Below the pieces are notes generated by a model. The model saw only the letters and a list, made by a program, of their open reading frames with translations, was not told the DNA's origin and searched no databases. Below are positions 7,635 through 21,537 of a stretch of DNA of 64,000 bases, piece after piece. The DNA lies in contig NZ_JAGPOX010000023.1 of assembly GCF_019038435.1 (NCBI RefSeq), positions 1 through 64,000 of the forward strand, read 5' to 3'. Position 1 is the stretch's first letter. Each line of letters opens with the position of its first letter. The position numbers were made by a program, and so were the translations under genes. This stretch comes from Nocardia alni. GTDB taxonomy: Bacteria > Actinomycetota > Actinomycetes > Mycobacteriales > Mycobacteriaceae.

Positions 7635-9343
7635 AGCAACTCCACGGGGATATCGATATGCCGGGCACGAAGCCATTCACCCAGGCCCTTGGCCTGCGGA
7701 TCGAATCTGGCCTGATACGCCACGCCCTGACCGAGCAGTCCCTCGATCACGAAGTTGACCGCGCGCAGATTCGGCAGCACGTGCCGGGTGATGGACAGCT
7801 TCGCGGCCTCGGGCAGCAGCGTGCGCACCTCGTCGACGGTGAGCGCGTGCACCAGCCAGCGCCACTGCCGCTCGGAACGCACCCACACGCCGATATTGGC
7901 GTTGCCGCCCTTGTCGCCCGAGCGGGCCATCGCGATCGTGCCCAGCGGCACGCGCCGGGTTTCGCCGGGCTCGAGAGGTAGCGGCAGTTCAGGTTCCGCG
8001 ACATCGGCCAGTTCCTGGAAGTGCGAGGCGGGCGGGACGCCGATCTCGTCGCCGTCCGGCAGCACCGCCATATGCGGAACCTGCGCCGCGTCGACGTAGC
8101 CCGGCGTGAACACACCGTACGGCCCGCCGTTCCCCGGCGGTGCGGTCAGCGAGAATCCCGGATAGCTCGCCAGCGCCAATTCCACTGCGACACTGGAGAA
8201 CGCGCGGCCAACCCTGTCCGGATCCGGATCGCGCACCACACAGCGCAGCAGCGCGCTCGCCTGCTCCTCGGTCTCCGCGTCGGGCCGATCCAGGCGGGAC
8301 AGGGACCACTCCAGCTCCGCCGGGCGCACCGGCAGCCAGGACTCGAGCTGCCGCCGCGCCAGCGCGGCCTTCGCCTCGATATCCAAACCGGTCAGAATGA
8401 AGCTCATCTCGTTGCGGAAGCCGCCGATGGTGTTGAGCGACACCTTGATCCGCGGCGGCGCGGGCTCCCCGCGCACCTCGCTGATCAGCACCCGGTCCGG
8501 TCCCTGCGGCTCGAGCCGGATAGTGTCCAGGCGGGTGGTCACATCGGGTCCGGCGTAGCGCGCGCTCTGTATCTCGTACATCAGCTGCGCGGCAACCGTA
8601 TCCACCGTGACCGCACCGCCCGTACCGGCATGTTTGGTGATCACGCTGCTGCCGTCGCGACGGACCTCCGCGATCGGGAATCCGGGACGATCCAGGTCGG
8701 CGATCTCGGTGAAGAACGCGAAGTTGCCGCCCGTGGCCTGCGTGCCGCACTCGATCACGTGCCCGGCCACCACCGCGCCGGCCAGCTGGTCGTAATCGGC
8801 TCGCCCCCAGCCGAAGTGGGCCGCGGCGGGACCCACCACCAACGAGGCGTCGGTGACCCGGCCGGTCACCACGATATCCGCGCCGGCCCGCAACGCCTCG
8901 GCGATGCCCCACCCGCCCAGGTAGGCGTTGGCCGTCAGCGGTGTGCCCAGGCCGAGCTCACTCGCGCGGGACAGCAGATCGTCGCCCGTCACGTACGCGA
9001 TCCGCGGGTCGAACCCGAGCCTGTGGGCCACCTCCCCCACCCGCCGCGCCAGCCCGGCCGGGTTCAGCCCGCCCGCATTGGTGACGATCCGCACTCCCGA
9101 TCCCAGGGCCAGGCCCAGGCAGTCCTCCAGCTGGCGCACGAAGGTCTTGGCATAGCCGAGATCCGGATCCTTCAGCCGGTCCCGCCCCAGGATCAGCATG
9201 GTGAGTTCGGCCAGATAATCGCCGGTCAGCACGTCGAGCCGACCGCCCTCGAGCATCTCCCGCATGGCGCCGAACCGGTCTCCGTAGAACCCCGAACAGT
9301 TGCCGATACGTATGGTCTCCGGATCCTGTGCCAGATCGCCCAT
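7631..9343 (-). CDS. AtuA-like protein (DUF1446 domain plus C-terminal AtuA domain)
   Basis: About 570 residues. The N-terminal part (IRIGNCSGFYGDR, LTGDYLAELTMLILGRD, VTNAGGLNP) is the DUF1446/AtuA domain; the last ~100 residues, with PLGTIAMARSGDKGGNANIGV, form the second AtuA domain. Such proteins are encoded with acyclic terpene utilisation genes and with M. tuberculosis accA2/accD2 (Rv0976c), but no catalytic activity is established to my knowledge. ATG at 9343 has GGGAGG 10 bases upstream; a GTG at 9361 overlaps that ribosome site and is less likely. First gene of the operon. Confidence 0.88.
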   Translation of the reverse strand: MGDLAQDPETIRIGNCSGFYGDRFGAMREMLEGGRLDVLTGDYLAELTMLILGRDRLKDPDLGYAKTFVRQLEDCLGLALGSGVRIVTNAGGLNPAGLARRVGEVAHRLGFDPRIAYVTGDDLLSRASELGLGTPLTANAYLGGWGIAEALRAGADIVVTGRVTDASLVVGPAAAHFGWGRADYDQLAGAVVAGHVIECGTQATGGNFAFFTEIADLDRPGFPIAEVRRDGSSVITKHAGTGGAVTVDTVAAQLMYEIQSARYAGPDVTTRLDTIRLEPQGPDRVLISEVRGEPAPPRIKVSLNTIGGFRNEMSFILTGLDIEAKAALARRQLESWLPVRPAELEWSLSRLDRPDAETEEQASALLRCVVRDPDPDRVGRAFSSVAVELALASYPGFSLTAPPGNGGPYGVFTPGYVDAAQVPHMAVLPDGDEIGVPPASHFQELADVAEPELPLPLEPGETRRVPLGTIAMARSGDKGGNANIGVWVRSERQWRWLVHALTVDEVRTLLPEAAKLSITRHVLPNLRAVNFVIEGLLGQGVAYQARFDPQAKGLGEWLRARHIDIPVELL

Positions 9344-9421
9344 CCGCGCGATGCCTCCCACTCGTGAGCCCGCCTTCGCGACGCTGTCGCCGCATCGATA
9401 ACAGGGTCACATCGCGATCGG

Positions 9422-9449
9422 AAAAAATCAAGCCTGCGTGATTGTTTTT
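9422..9449. promoter_or_regulatory. Candidate operator between the acc2/atu-like operon and a divergent small gene
   Basis: Imperfect palindrome with core AATCA-N8-TGATT and outer A-tract/T-tract arms. It is AT-rich in an otherwise GC-rich region and lies 80-105 bases before the operon start. The size and symmetry fit a TetR-family operator, and the operon ends with a TetR gene. No clear -35/-10 pair can be assigned. Inference only. Confidence 0.4.
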
Positions 9450-9509
9450 CTGGCGGGTATGAAGAGACCACCCTGGAGGGGGTGTGCGAACACACGGCAT
9501 GATGGCCGT

Positions 9510-9668
9510 GTGTCCCATACCGTGATCGTGGTCGTCCTACTGGCCCTCGCCGGGTTTCTGATCGGCGGAGCCTTCACCACCTGGAAGAACGACAGCCGTG
9601 TGCTGTCGGTCGTCCTCGGCGTCTGCGCCGTGCTCGCGGTCGTCGGCGCGGCCCTGTGGTGGAAGTAG
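9510..9668 (+). CDS. Small two-helix membrane protein
   Basis: 52 residues: VIVVVLLALAGFLIGGAF and VLSVVLGVCAVLAVVGA are two predicted membrane helices separated by a short TWKNDSR loop. No Shine-Dalgarno sequence is seen, but CATGAT lies 6 bases before the GTG, compatible with a leaderless mRNA. It is divergent from the acc2-like operon. Function unknown; tiny proteins of this layout are common in actinobacteria. Confidence 0.6.
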   Translation: MSHTVIVVVLLALAGFLIGGAFTTWKNDSRVLSVVLGVCAVLAVVGAALWWK

Positions 9669-9699
9669 AGCTGAGCCCACCCACCCCGCCGGCTCACCG

Positions 9700-10695
9700 T
9701 TACTCCAACCGGAAAATCCGCACATCCTCCGGAACACCGCTGAGCGGGGCGGCGAACCGGCTCCGGCGATAGGGCTTCGCGGCGCACCCCAGCTCGGCGA
9801 GCGTATCGGGCGCCAGCGCGTCCAGCGTGGCGTTCGAGAGCATGGTGTTGCCGTTGCCACCGGCCTCCATCATGCGCGCCGCGATGGTGACGTCGACGCC
9901 GAGCCAGTCGCCGCCGATCTCGCGCGGCGTGCCGGTATGCAGGCCGACCCGCATCTGCGGCCGATAGCCGTGCAGATCCAGCTCGCCGAGCTGGCGCTTC
10001 GCGGTGATCGCGGCGCGCACGGCGCTGTCGGGGCTCAGGAATATCGCCATGACGCCGTCGCCCATGCGCTTGATCACCCGGCCGCCGCGGTCCTTGATCG
10101 GCGGCTCGATGGCGCTCGCGACCCGGCGCAGCAGCTCCAGCGTGGCCTCGTCCCCGGCGGTCAGTGACCAACTGGAGAACGCCACGAGATCGGTGAACAT
10201 CACAGTTACCGGCTCGCTACCTTTTCCGCGGCCGACCCGTTCGAGCATCGCCTGCCAGACCTGCAGGGCGCCCAGGCCGATCTCCTTGGCCGCGCTGGGC
10301 GAGATGCCTACGATGCCCGCCGCCGCGCGCGCCACGGTCTGTGGCCCGCCCGGTCCGGACAGCGACAGCGGATCACCGAAAGACGGGTCACCGGGGAGAT
10401 TTTCGCGCGCCTTGCGGATCGCGCCGATCAGATCGGGGCGCTGATTCGTGGCGGACATGAGCGCCGACAGCTGCCCCGAGCGCAGACGCCGACCCTGCTG
10501 CTCATCGGGTTCGCCGTCGACCGGTGTGAGCGGAATCACGACCTCGTGATCGGCCTCTGCCCGGCCACCCCGGTTCGGGAGGCCGCCGTCACCGGCGCCG
10601 GTCCGCGATTTCCCCTGCTCCCTGCGCTGCGGCGAGCCATCTGCAGCTGCCGCGTGACGTGGCTTTTTGCCGTCACCAGAGGACTTTTCGGTCAC
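9700..10695 (-). CDS. Class III adenylate/guanylate cyclase family protein
   Basis: About 331 residues from a GTG; translation could extend to an ATG at 10857, and no strong ribosome site decides this. The N-terminal ~150 residues are basic and low-complexity, then possibly helical. The C-terminal cyclase homology domain shows metal-binding aspartates in VMFTDLVAFS and KRMGDGVMAIF, the adenine-selecting Lys (IKRMGD) and Asp (GGDWLG), and the transition-state Arg (IAARM). The usual transition-state Asn (V-N-x-A-x-R) is Thr here (DVTIAARM), so activity may be reduced. No membrane segment is evident. Confidence 0.8.
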   Translation of the reverse strand: MTEKSSGDGKKPRHAAAADGSPQRREQGKSRTGAGDGGLPNRGGRAEADHEVVIPLTPVDGEPDEQQGRRLRSGQLSALMSATNQRPDLIGAIRKARENLPGDPSFGDPLSLSGPGGPQTVARAAAGIVGISPSAAKEIGLGALQVWQAMLERVGRGKGSEPVTVMFTDLVAFSSWSLTAGDEATLELLRRVASAIEPPIKDRGGRVIKRMGDGVMAIFLSPDSAVRAAITAKRQLGELDLHGYRPQMRVGLHTGTPREIGGDWLGVDVTIAARMMEAGGNGNTMLSNATLDALAPDTLAELGCAAKPYRRSRFAAPLSGVPEDVRIFRLE

Positions 10696-10887
10696 CTCGG
10701 GAGCGTATCCCAACGCTTCCCCGGTGGGTGGAGTACCAATAATCGCCACCGGCCACCTCTCTATCGGACGGAGCGAACACGGCATTGGGTCCGCCGATGG
10801 ATAACGTGTTGGTTGCTGATCCGATGCTACGGAGACGCGATTGTGAATGGAAGACATTTATCAATAGTTAACGCGAATTTCCCCTTG

Positions 10888-10929
10888 CCCACCGGCCCGA
10901 TGTGACATGGCACGCACCGGGCCGGTGGG
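10888..10929 (-). terminator. Hairpin downstream of the ABC exporter genes
   Basis: Perfect 12-bp inverted repeat CCCACCGGCCCG / CGGGCCGGTGGG with an 18-base loop. No T-tract follows, as is common for actinobacterial terminators. It lies between the leftward ABC permease gene and the cyclase gene. Confidence 0.6.
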
Positions 10930-11038
10930 AGTCGCAGCGGGCGGGCAGTGCCCGGTGCGACCGAGGTGCGGCGGCCCCCAGCAGGACCGCCGTCCCAACC
11001 CGGGGCCGCGAGGGTGGCGCCCGGGGAGGCCGGAGGTG

Positions 11039-11857
11039 TCAGGCGTCACGTTTGTTCACCACGAACAGCGCCGCACCGAAGACGATCGCGACGATGACCG
11101 CGGAGTAGAGCAGGCCACCCCACGGTCCCCAATGCCAGGGCAGATCGTCGCTACCGGCCGTGCCGAGGAACCGGCCCGCGTTCTGGAAGGGAAGAAGCAC
11201 CTCGATATTCCGCCCGACCTTGCCGAACGCACCGACGATCGGCTCGATCAGCACCGGCCACACGATCAGCAGCGACAGCGCACCGGCGGACTGCCGGATC
11301 AGCGCGCCCACCCCGACGGCCAGGAACACCACCAGCGCGACGAAGATCGGCACCGCGTAGAAGATGTGCGCATCGCCGTTGGTCAGGCTCATGTCCCGGC
11401 CCGCGTCGCTGGACAGCATCCCCTTGAAGATGAAGAAGCTCAGCAGCGTCAGCACCGCGGACAACACCGCGGCGACGACCGCGACCAGTCCGGCCTTGGC
11501 CACCAGGACGCCGGTGCGGTTGGGCACGGCCAGGAAGGTGGCCCGGATGGTCCCGAACCGGTACTCGCTGGTGACCGCGAGCGCCGCCATGATCATGATC
11601 ATGATGTAGCCGAACCCCGGCACGCCCTGCGAGGCGCCGGTGATGCCGAGCGCCGCGACACTGTTCGTCGGATAGGGCGCGGTCGCCAGGGTGGGGTGCC
11701 CCGAGGCCAGCTGCCGGTTGTACTCGTTGACGCTGACATTGAGCAGCAGGCTGAACAGCGCCGCCATGCCCAGCGCGAACACCACCGTCAGCACCGTGCA
11801 CCACATCGGGGACCGGGTGGAGGTGAGTTTGATTCGTTCCGCCGTCAGCATGCCCAT
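11039..11857 (-). CDS. ABC-2 type transporter permease
   Basis: 272-residue integral membrane protein with about six helices, for example VLTVVFALGMAALFSLLL, FGYIMIMIMAALAV, VALVVFLAVGVGAL and a final AVIVAIVFGAALFVV. The cytoplasmic loop ALAVTSEYRFGTIRATF is typical of ABC-2 permeases. Its start overlaps the stop of the ATPase gene (TGATG); an internal ATG two codons later is also possible. With the upstream ATPase it forms an exporter; the substrate (drug, lipid or peptide) cannot be read from the sequence. Confidence 0.88.
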   Translation of the reverse strand: MGMLTAERIKLTSTRSPMWCTVLTVVFALGMAALFSLLLNVSVNEYNRQLASGHPTLATAPYPTNSVAALGITGASQGVPGFGYIMIMIMAALAVTSEYRFGTIRATFLAVPNRTGVLVAKAGLVAVVAAVLSAVLTLLSFFIFKGMLSSDAGRDMSLTNGDAHIFYAVPIFVALVVFLAVGVGALIRQSAGALSLLIVWPVLIEPIVGAFGKVGRNIEVLLPFQNAGRFLGTAGSDDLPWHWGPWGGLLYSAVIVAIVFGAALFVVNKRDA

Positions 11858-12807
11858 CAGAGCGCACCTCCCATGGCCTGCTCCAGGCCCTCGCCGTGAT
11901 ACTGGACCGACCCGCCGGTCAACCGCATGAACGCCTCCTCCAGCGAGGCCCGCTGCGGCGCGAGCTCATACAGCGTGATGCCGTTGTCGCCCGCCAATGT
12001 GCCCACGGCGTCGCTGGTTTCGCCGACCACCGTCAGCGCCGGTGCCGCGCCGTCGACCGGAGCCCCGTCCTCGCGCACCGTCATACCGTTGGAGGTGAGC
12101 AGGCTGCGCAGCTGATCCAGCTGCGGACTGCGCACGCGCACAGTGGATTCGGAGGAACGGTCGATGAAGTCCTTGGTCGCGGTGTTCGCGATCAGCTTGC
12201 CGCGGCCGATCACGATCAGATGATCCGCGGTCTGCGCCATCTCCGAGAGCAGATGGCTCGACACCAGCACGGTGCGGCCCTCGGAGGCCAGGCGCTGCAT
12301 GAACCGCCGGATCCACAGGATGCCCTCCGGGTCCAGGCCGTTCACCGGCTCGTCGAACAGCAGGATCTCCGGATCGCCGAGCAGCGCCGCGGCCAGGCCC
12401 AGCCGCTGCGACATGCCGAGAGAGAACCCGCCGGCCTTCTTGTCCGCCACCTCGGTGAGCCCGACCAGCCGCAGCACCTCCTCCACCCGGCTGGCGGGCA
12501 GCTCGTTGGAGGCGGCCAGCCAGCGCAGATGCGCGCGGGCCGAGCGGTTCGGATGCGTCCATTTCGCGTCGAGCAGAGCCCCGACGGTGTGCAGCGGGCG
12601 CTCCAGCTCCCGATAGGGTTTGCCGCCGATCAGCGCGACACCGGCCGTAGGCCGATCCAGCCCCAGGATCATCCGCATGGTGGTCGACTTCCCCGCGCCG
12701 TTGGGCCCGAGAAACCCTGTCACCTGCCCCGGCTCCACGGTGAACGTCAGGTCGTCAACCGCGGTGGTCGCACCGAACCGCTTGGTCAGACCCCTCACTT
12801 CGATCAT
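11857..12807 (-). CDS. ABC transporter ATP-binding protein (DrrA/CcmA class)
   Basis: 316 residues. Walker A GPNGAGKST near residue 36, signature FSLGMSQRLGLA, Walker B ILLFDEPVNGLDPEG and H-loop VLVSSHLLSE are all present. The C-terminal ~90 residues form the regulatory extension found in ABC-2 exporter ATPases. It is translationally coupled to the permease downstream and powers export from the cytoplasm. A self-contained two-gene operon; the substrate is unknown. Confidence 0.92.
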   Translation of the reverse strand: MIEVRGLTKRFGATTAVDDLTFTVEPGQVTGFLGPNGAGKSTTMRMILGLDRPTAGVALIGGKPYRELERPLHTVGALLDAKWTHPNRSARAHLRWLAASNELPASRVEEVLRLVGLTEVADKKAGGFSLGMSQRLGLAAALLGDPEILLFDEPVNGLDPEGILWIRRFMQRLASEGRTVLVSSHLLSEMAQTADHLIVIGRGKLIANTATKDFIDRSSESTVRVRSPQLDQLRSLLTSNGMTVREDGAPVDGAAPALTVVGETSDAVGTLAGDNGITLYELAPQRASLEEAFMRLTGGSVQYHGEGLEQAMGGAL

Positions 12808-12901
12808 GTCGACCAGTCTCGCCGACGACCGCCGGGCGCACTATCGCCCCCGGGTCGCGATTCGGGTCATCCTCGAGGATGAGTCGGGTCGGGACCTTTC
12901 T

Positions 12902-13897
<996 letters not shown>

Positions 13898-13901
<4 letters not shown>

Positions 13902-14986
13902 CGGCTACCTCCTGATAGTGAATAGGTCGAAAACCGTTCGGGATCGGCCGCTTTCGCCTCGGACAGGACCTCGTCGGCGAGCAGGGCGAGCACCGCGTCC
14001 ACGGTGAGCGGCACGCCGAGAATCCCGTTGCGGCCGTGGCCGGTCGCGGCGACGACCCGGTCGTCCAGGCGGCCGATCAGCGGCAGATTGTCGGGGGTGA
14101 CCGGCCGTGATCCGGCGGATGCCTCGGCCAGTTCGTACTCACCGAGCGCGGGCAGCACCGCCTCGGCGTCCGCGATCAGATCGCGCACGCCGGCCACTGT
14201 CACCGCCGTATCGAAGCCCGCCTCGTACTGGGTCGCGCCGACCACGATCCCGTCACCGCGCGGCACCAGATAGAGCGGACGCCCATGGACGCGCGCACGG
14301 ATCACCCGGCGCGGCGGCGGCGGTGCGCCGGGGCGGTGCCGCAGCCGCAGGATCTCCCCCTTCACCGGTCGCACCGCCAGCCCGGGCCACAGCCGCGCCG
14401 CGGCCGCGCCCGTCGCCAGCACGACCCGGTCGAAGTCCAGATTGTCCACAGTTTCCACAGCCTCGGCCGCCATGTGAACACCCACTTGTTCACAACACTG
14501 CCGCAACGCACCGACCAGCAATCGGTTATCCACAGCCGGTTCGGTCGATGCCAGTAGACCGGCCCGGACGGTGCGCGCGAGCCCGGACTCCGCCGCCCGG
14601 ACCTCGGCGCGGTTCAGCAGGCGCAGCCGATGCGTGAGCGGAGCATGCTCACCGACGAACTCGGCGATCGTGCGCAGATCCGCCGCGTCGGCCGCGTCCA
14701 GCGCGACGGTCAGGGTTTCCGCGGCGACGAAGACCGAGATGCCCGTCGCCGCCTCGATCCGCGCGGCGAACCGCGGCCAGCGATCGAGCGAGGCGGCGCC
14801 GAATTCCAGCGCCTCCCCCTCACCGGGCCAGGCCTCCGACAGCGGCGCCAGCATCCCACCGGCCACCCATGACGCGCCCGAACCCGGCGCCGGATCGAAG
14901 ATCGTGACGTCCCATCCCGCCTCGGCGGCACACCACGCCACGGCCGAGCCGATCACACCCCCACCCACGACGGCTAGCGTTCGCAT
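13898..14986 (-). CDS. thiO: Glycine oxidase ThiO
   Basis: 362-residue FAD-dependent oxidase. The N-terminal dinucleotide motif [28 protein letters not shown] and the C-terminal [15 protein letters not shown] and [14 protein letters not shown] are typical of ThiO/DAO-type oxidases. It oxidises glycine to iminoglycine for ThiG. The ATG is chosen because it starts directly at the Rossmann strand and has GGAAGG upstream. Divergent from thiE. No TPP riboswitch was recognised upstream. Confidence 0.93.
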
Positions 14987-15115
14987 ACCTTCCACCTCGC
15001 TGGTTCCGCCGCAGCGGAATCCGTACGCCGAATACCGGCATCGGCGGCACACCCGCGCGGCCGCCTTCGCGCCGGGGATGCCGTACATGTTTTCGCCTAC
15101 CAACCGTAGCGCGGC

Positions 15116-15121
15116 TACCGT
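15116..15121 (+). promoter_or_regulatory. -10 element TACCGT of a leaderless thiE promoter
   Basis: TANNNT hexamer exactly 7 bases before the GTG chosen for thiE, which fits transcription starting at the start codon itself. Confidence 0.5.
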
Positions 15122-15128
15122 CGAGGGC

Positions 15129-15848
15129 GTGCAACCCTCCCACCAGTACCGACCTGTGGCCGATCCGGAACGAACCCCGCGGGAGCGACTCGCCGCCGCA
15201 CGGCTCTACCTGTGCACCGACGCCCGCCGCGACAAGGGTGATCTGGCCGCGTTCGCCGACGCGGCCCTGGCCGGCGGGGTCGACATCATCCAGCTGCGCG
15301 ACAAGGGCTCACGGGGCGAGGCCGAGTTCGGGCCGCTCGAGGCCCGGGCGGAACTGGGCGCCCTGGCCGAACTGAAGGCCGCCGCCCGGCGCCACGGTGC
15401 GCTGGTCGCGGTGAACGATCGCGCCGATATCGCGCTGGCCTGCGGCGCCGACGTGCTGCATCTGGGCCAGGACGATCTGCCGCCCTGGTACGCCCGGCAG
15501 ATCCTGGGTCCCGAGGTGGTGATCGGCCGCTCCACACACGATCCAGAGCAGGCCCGGCTGGCCGCGACCGAGGACCATATCGACTACTTCTGCACCGGAC
15601 CGGTGTGGACGACCCCGACCAAGCCCGGCCGCAGCGCCGCGGGCCTGGATCTGGTCCGCACCACCGCCGAGGTGAATCCGTCGCGCACCTGGTTCGCCAT
15701 CGGCGGCATCGACTCGGGCAGACTCGCCCAGGTGCTGGACGCCGGGGCCACCCGCATCGTCGTCGTGCGCGCGATCACCGAGGCCGACCACCCGGAGGCC
15801 GCCGCCCGGGCCCTGAAGACCCGGCTGCTGGAGAACGCCGCGGGCTGA
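15129..15848 (+). CDS. thiE: Thiamine-phosphate synthase ThiE
   Basis: 239 residues from a GTG that sits at the expected start of a leaderless transcript; an ATG at 15087 would add 14 residues. [55 protein letters not shown] and FAIGGID are the TIM-barrel family motifs. It joins HMP-diphosphate and thiazole phosphate to thiamine monophosphate, completing the pathway served by thiO/S/G on the other strand. Confidence 0.95.
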   Translation: MQPSHQYRPVADPERTPRERLAAARLYLCTDARRDKGDLAAFADAALAGGVDIIQLRDKGSRGEAEFGPLEARAELGALAELKAAARRHGALVAVNDRADIALACGADVLHLGQDDLPPWYARQILGPEVVIGRSTHDPEQARLAATEDHIDYFCTGPVWTTPTKPGRSAAGLDLVRTTAEVNPSRTWFAIGGIDSGRLAQVLDAGATRIVVVRAITEADHPEAAARALKTRLLENAAG

Positions 15849-15867
15849 CCGGCCCGGCCGGGCGCTG

Positions 15868-16557
15868 TCAGAACAACAGTTGCTCGACAGTGATGTACAA
15901 CACGTTGTCGGTCGAATCCCCGAGGCCCGGACTTGCCCCGGCGATCCGAGCCTCACGGCCGGACGAGCCGTTGCCGTGCAACCAGAAAAATCCCTGATCG
16001 GCGAGATCGACGGTGCGGGGCAATGTCTCGGCTATCCGCGTCGCATCGGTCGTGTCGCCGAGACCGTCCAGCGCGAGGCGAGCGGCCTCGGCGCGCAACA
16101 GGGGCCAGGCCGCGGCGAACCCGGGATGCAGCGGACGGGCGTCCACCTGTTCCTCCGGCACCCAGGCCAGGGCGGCGCTCTCCGGATTCGCCGTCGTCGC
16201 CACGGGTTCGGCGATATCGGCGATCACGGTGGTGTAGGTCCACCCGCTGGGCGCCGTGGCGGTGACCCGGCTGCCACGCACCCGCACCGCCTCCGGGTCG
16301 ATCCCGGCCTCCTCGTGTGCCTCCCGGACCGCGGCGACCGCACTGGTCTCATGGCTGTCGCGGGCTCCACCGGGCAGCGCCCAGGTCCCGCCCTGATGGC
16401 TCCACGGCGCGCGATGCTGCATCAGCACCACCGCACCGCCGCCACTGCGAGGGGCACGCAGCAAAAGTCCGGCAGCCCCGAACAATCCCCACTGACGCGT
16501 CCCGTCAGGGCTGTTCACAAAGCCGTCTCCATCACCGCGCATACCGTCTCGTCCCAT
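15868..16557 (-). CDS. mutT3: NUDIX hydrolase (MutT3-like)
   Basis: 229 residues with a complete Nudix box, G-x5-E-x7-REAHEEAG, starting at GGARDSHETSAVAAVREA. It matches M. tuberculosis MutT3 in its RGDGDGF start and HQGGTW-LPGGARDSHET segment and lies in the same place between thiE and glnX. It is presumed to hydrolyse oxidised or surplus nucleoside triphosphates or diphosphate derivatives. ATG at 16545 is an alternative start. It converges with thiE, with only 19 bases between the stop codons. Confidence 0.9.
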   Translation of the reverse strand: MGRDGMRGDGDGFVNSPDGTRQWGLFGAAGLLLRAPRSGGGAVVLMQHRAPWSHQGGTWALPGGARDSHETSAVAAVREAHEEAGIDPEAVRVRGSRVTATAPSGWTYTTVIADIAEPVATTANPESAALAWVPEEQVDARPLHPGFAAAWPLLRAEAARLALDGLGDTTDATRIAETLPRTVDLADQGFFWLHGNGSSGREARIAGASPGLGDSTDNVLYITVEQLLF

Positions 16558-16704
16558 CCTCGCCCGGGCACGCCGCGCGCCCGAACGGGGGAGCCGCCGC
16601 CGAAAAATACCGGAGCAACTCCGGCGATGGCCCGCGCGGCATCGCTACGACCACAATAAGCTCTAGCGACACAGGACCCGTCGGCGATGCAGCGGAGGTG
16701 TGAG

Positions 16705-18032
16705 ATGACCCGTACCGCGCAGCCACGTCCGGACGACCTGTCACCCCACGCCGCCGCGACCGCGGTCCGCGAGCAACTCGACGTCACCGACCTGCGCTCG
16801 TTCGCCCGCTCCTCGCCGGCCAGGCTGGTCGCCGTCGCGCTGGCGCTCCTCATCCTGTGCCTGATCGCCGGAGGCGTGACCGCGTCGGAGGTGAGCAGCC
16901 GCCAGCACGCGCTGGACTATCTGCTCAACGACGCCGAGCCGGACGCGAATTCCGCACAGCGCCTGTACACCTCGTTGTCCGTGGCCGACGCCCAGGCCGG
17001 CACCGCGTTCATCTTCGGCGGCCTGGAGCCCCAAGCGGTGCTCGACGGCTACAACCAGGCGATCGGCGAGGCGGCGGCGGAGCTGGTGGCCCAGGCCAAC
17101 CACGACACCAACGCCGGCGACGCCCAGCTGCGCACCGGCATCGCCACCAAGCTGCCGGTGTACACCGAACTGATCCAGACCGCGCGAACGAACAACCGGC
17201 TCGGTCACCCCGTCGGCGCCGCGTATCTGAGCGAGGCGTCGAATCTCATGCAGACCACGATGCTTCGGCAGGCGCAGAACTTGCAGCAGCATCGCACGGC
17301 CGCCATCGCGGATATTCAACGCCGCCATGTTCGCCCGCCGTGGCTGGCCATCGCGCTGCCGATCGTCGCGCTCGCCGCACTGGTCATCGCGCAGTGGTAC
17401 CTGGCCAGGCGCTGGCATCGGGTGCTCAATCCGGGACTGCTCCTGGCCTCCGCCACGCTGGTGGTCCTGCTGGCCTGGACGGTGACCGGGGGGTTGATCT
17501 CGGCGATCGCCACCACCGACGGCCGCGACAACGGCGCGGTCCCAACCTCGGAGCTGACCCAGAGCCGCATCCTGACCCAGCAGGCCCGGGCCGCGGAGAC
17601 CCTGAAAATGGTGCGCCGCGACGACAGCGGCGATTACGACCGCACCTACAACGATGCCACCGCCAAACTGACCGATCTGCTCACCCACTATCCGCACGGC
17701 GCCCCCGCGCAGGCCGATGTGGCCGGCGCCCGTACCGCCCTTGGCCATTGGCGCGAGGCGCACCAGCGGATGAACGACGCGCTGGGGCGCGGCGATTTCC
17801 CCGGCGCGGGCATCGTCGCGATCGGGCCCGGCCCCACCGAGGCCACCGCCAGCATGACCGCCCTGGACAGCGCCCTCGCCAACGGCATCGCCGAGACACG
17901 TAATGCGTTGCGCAGCAATGTCTCCGATGCCGCACGCACATTGGACGTGCTGTCCCCCGGCGCGTTGACGCTGGCGGTGCTGGCCGCGCTGTTCGTGGCG
18001 ATCGGTCTGTGGCCGCGACTTCGGGAGTACCG

Positions 18033-18036
<4 letters not shown>
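16705..18036 (+). CDS. glnX: GlnX-like membrane sensor of the GlnH-GlnX-PknG system
   Basis: 443 residues. GGAGG lies 6 bases before the ATG. Four predicted membrane helices: about residues 30-50 (LVAVALALLILCLIAGGVTA), two in the centre (WLAIALPIVALAALVIAQW and GLLLASATLVVLLAW) and one near the C-terminus (LTLAVLAALFVAIGLW). The two extracytoplasmic helical loops are expected to contact GlnH. In mycobacteria the homologue passes the presence of aspartate/glutamate from GlnH to PknG. The stop overlaps the glnH start (ATGA). Confidence 0.9.
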
Positions 18037-21490
<3,454 letters not shown>

Positions 21491-21537
21491 GCATTTCGGC
21501 CCAAAACGTGCCGGAACGACGTCGTAGTGGCCGCGGT

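Noticed and set aside
14987..15128. Possible TPP riboswitch between thiO and thiE
   Set aside because: Neither strand shows the CTGAGA or ACCTGATC-type core elements of a TPP aptamer, and the thiE start seems leaderless.
21491..21537. Terminator between pknG and ackA
   Set aside because: Only a short ACGACGTCGT palindrome is present, too weak to call a terminator.
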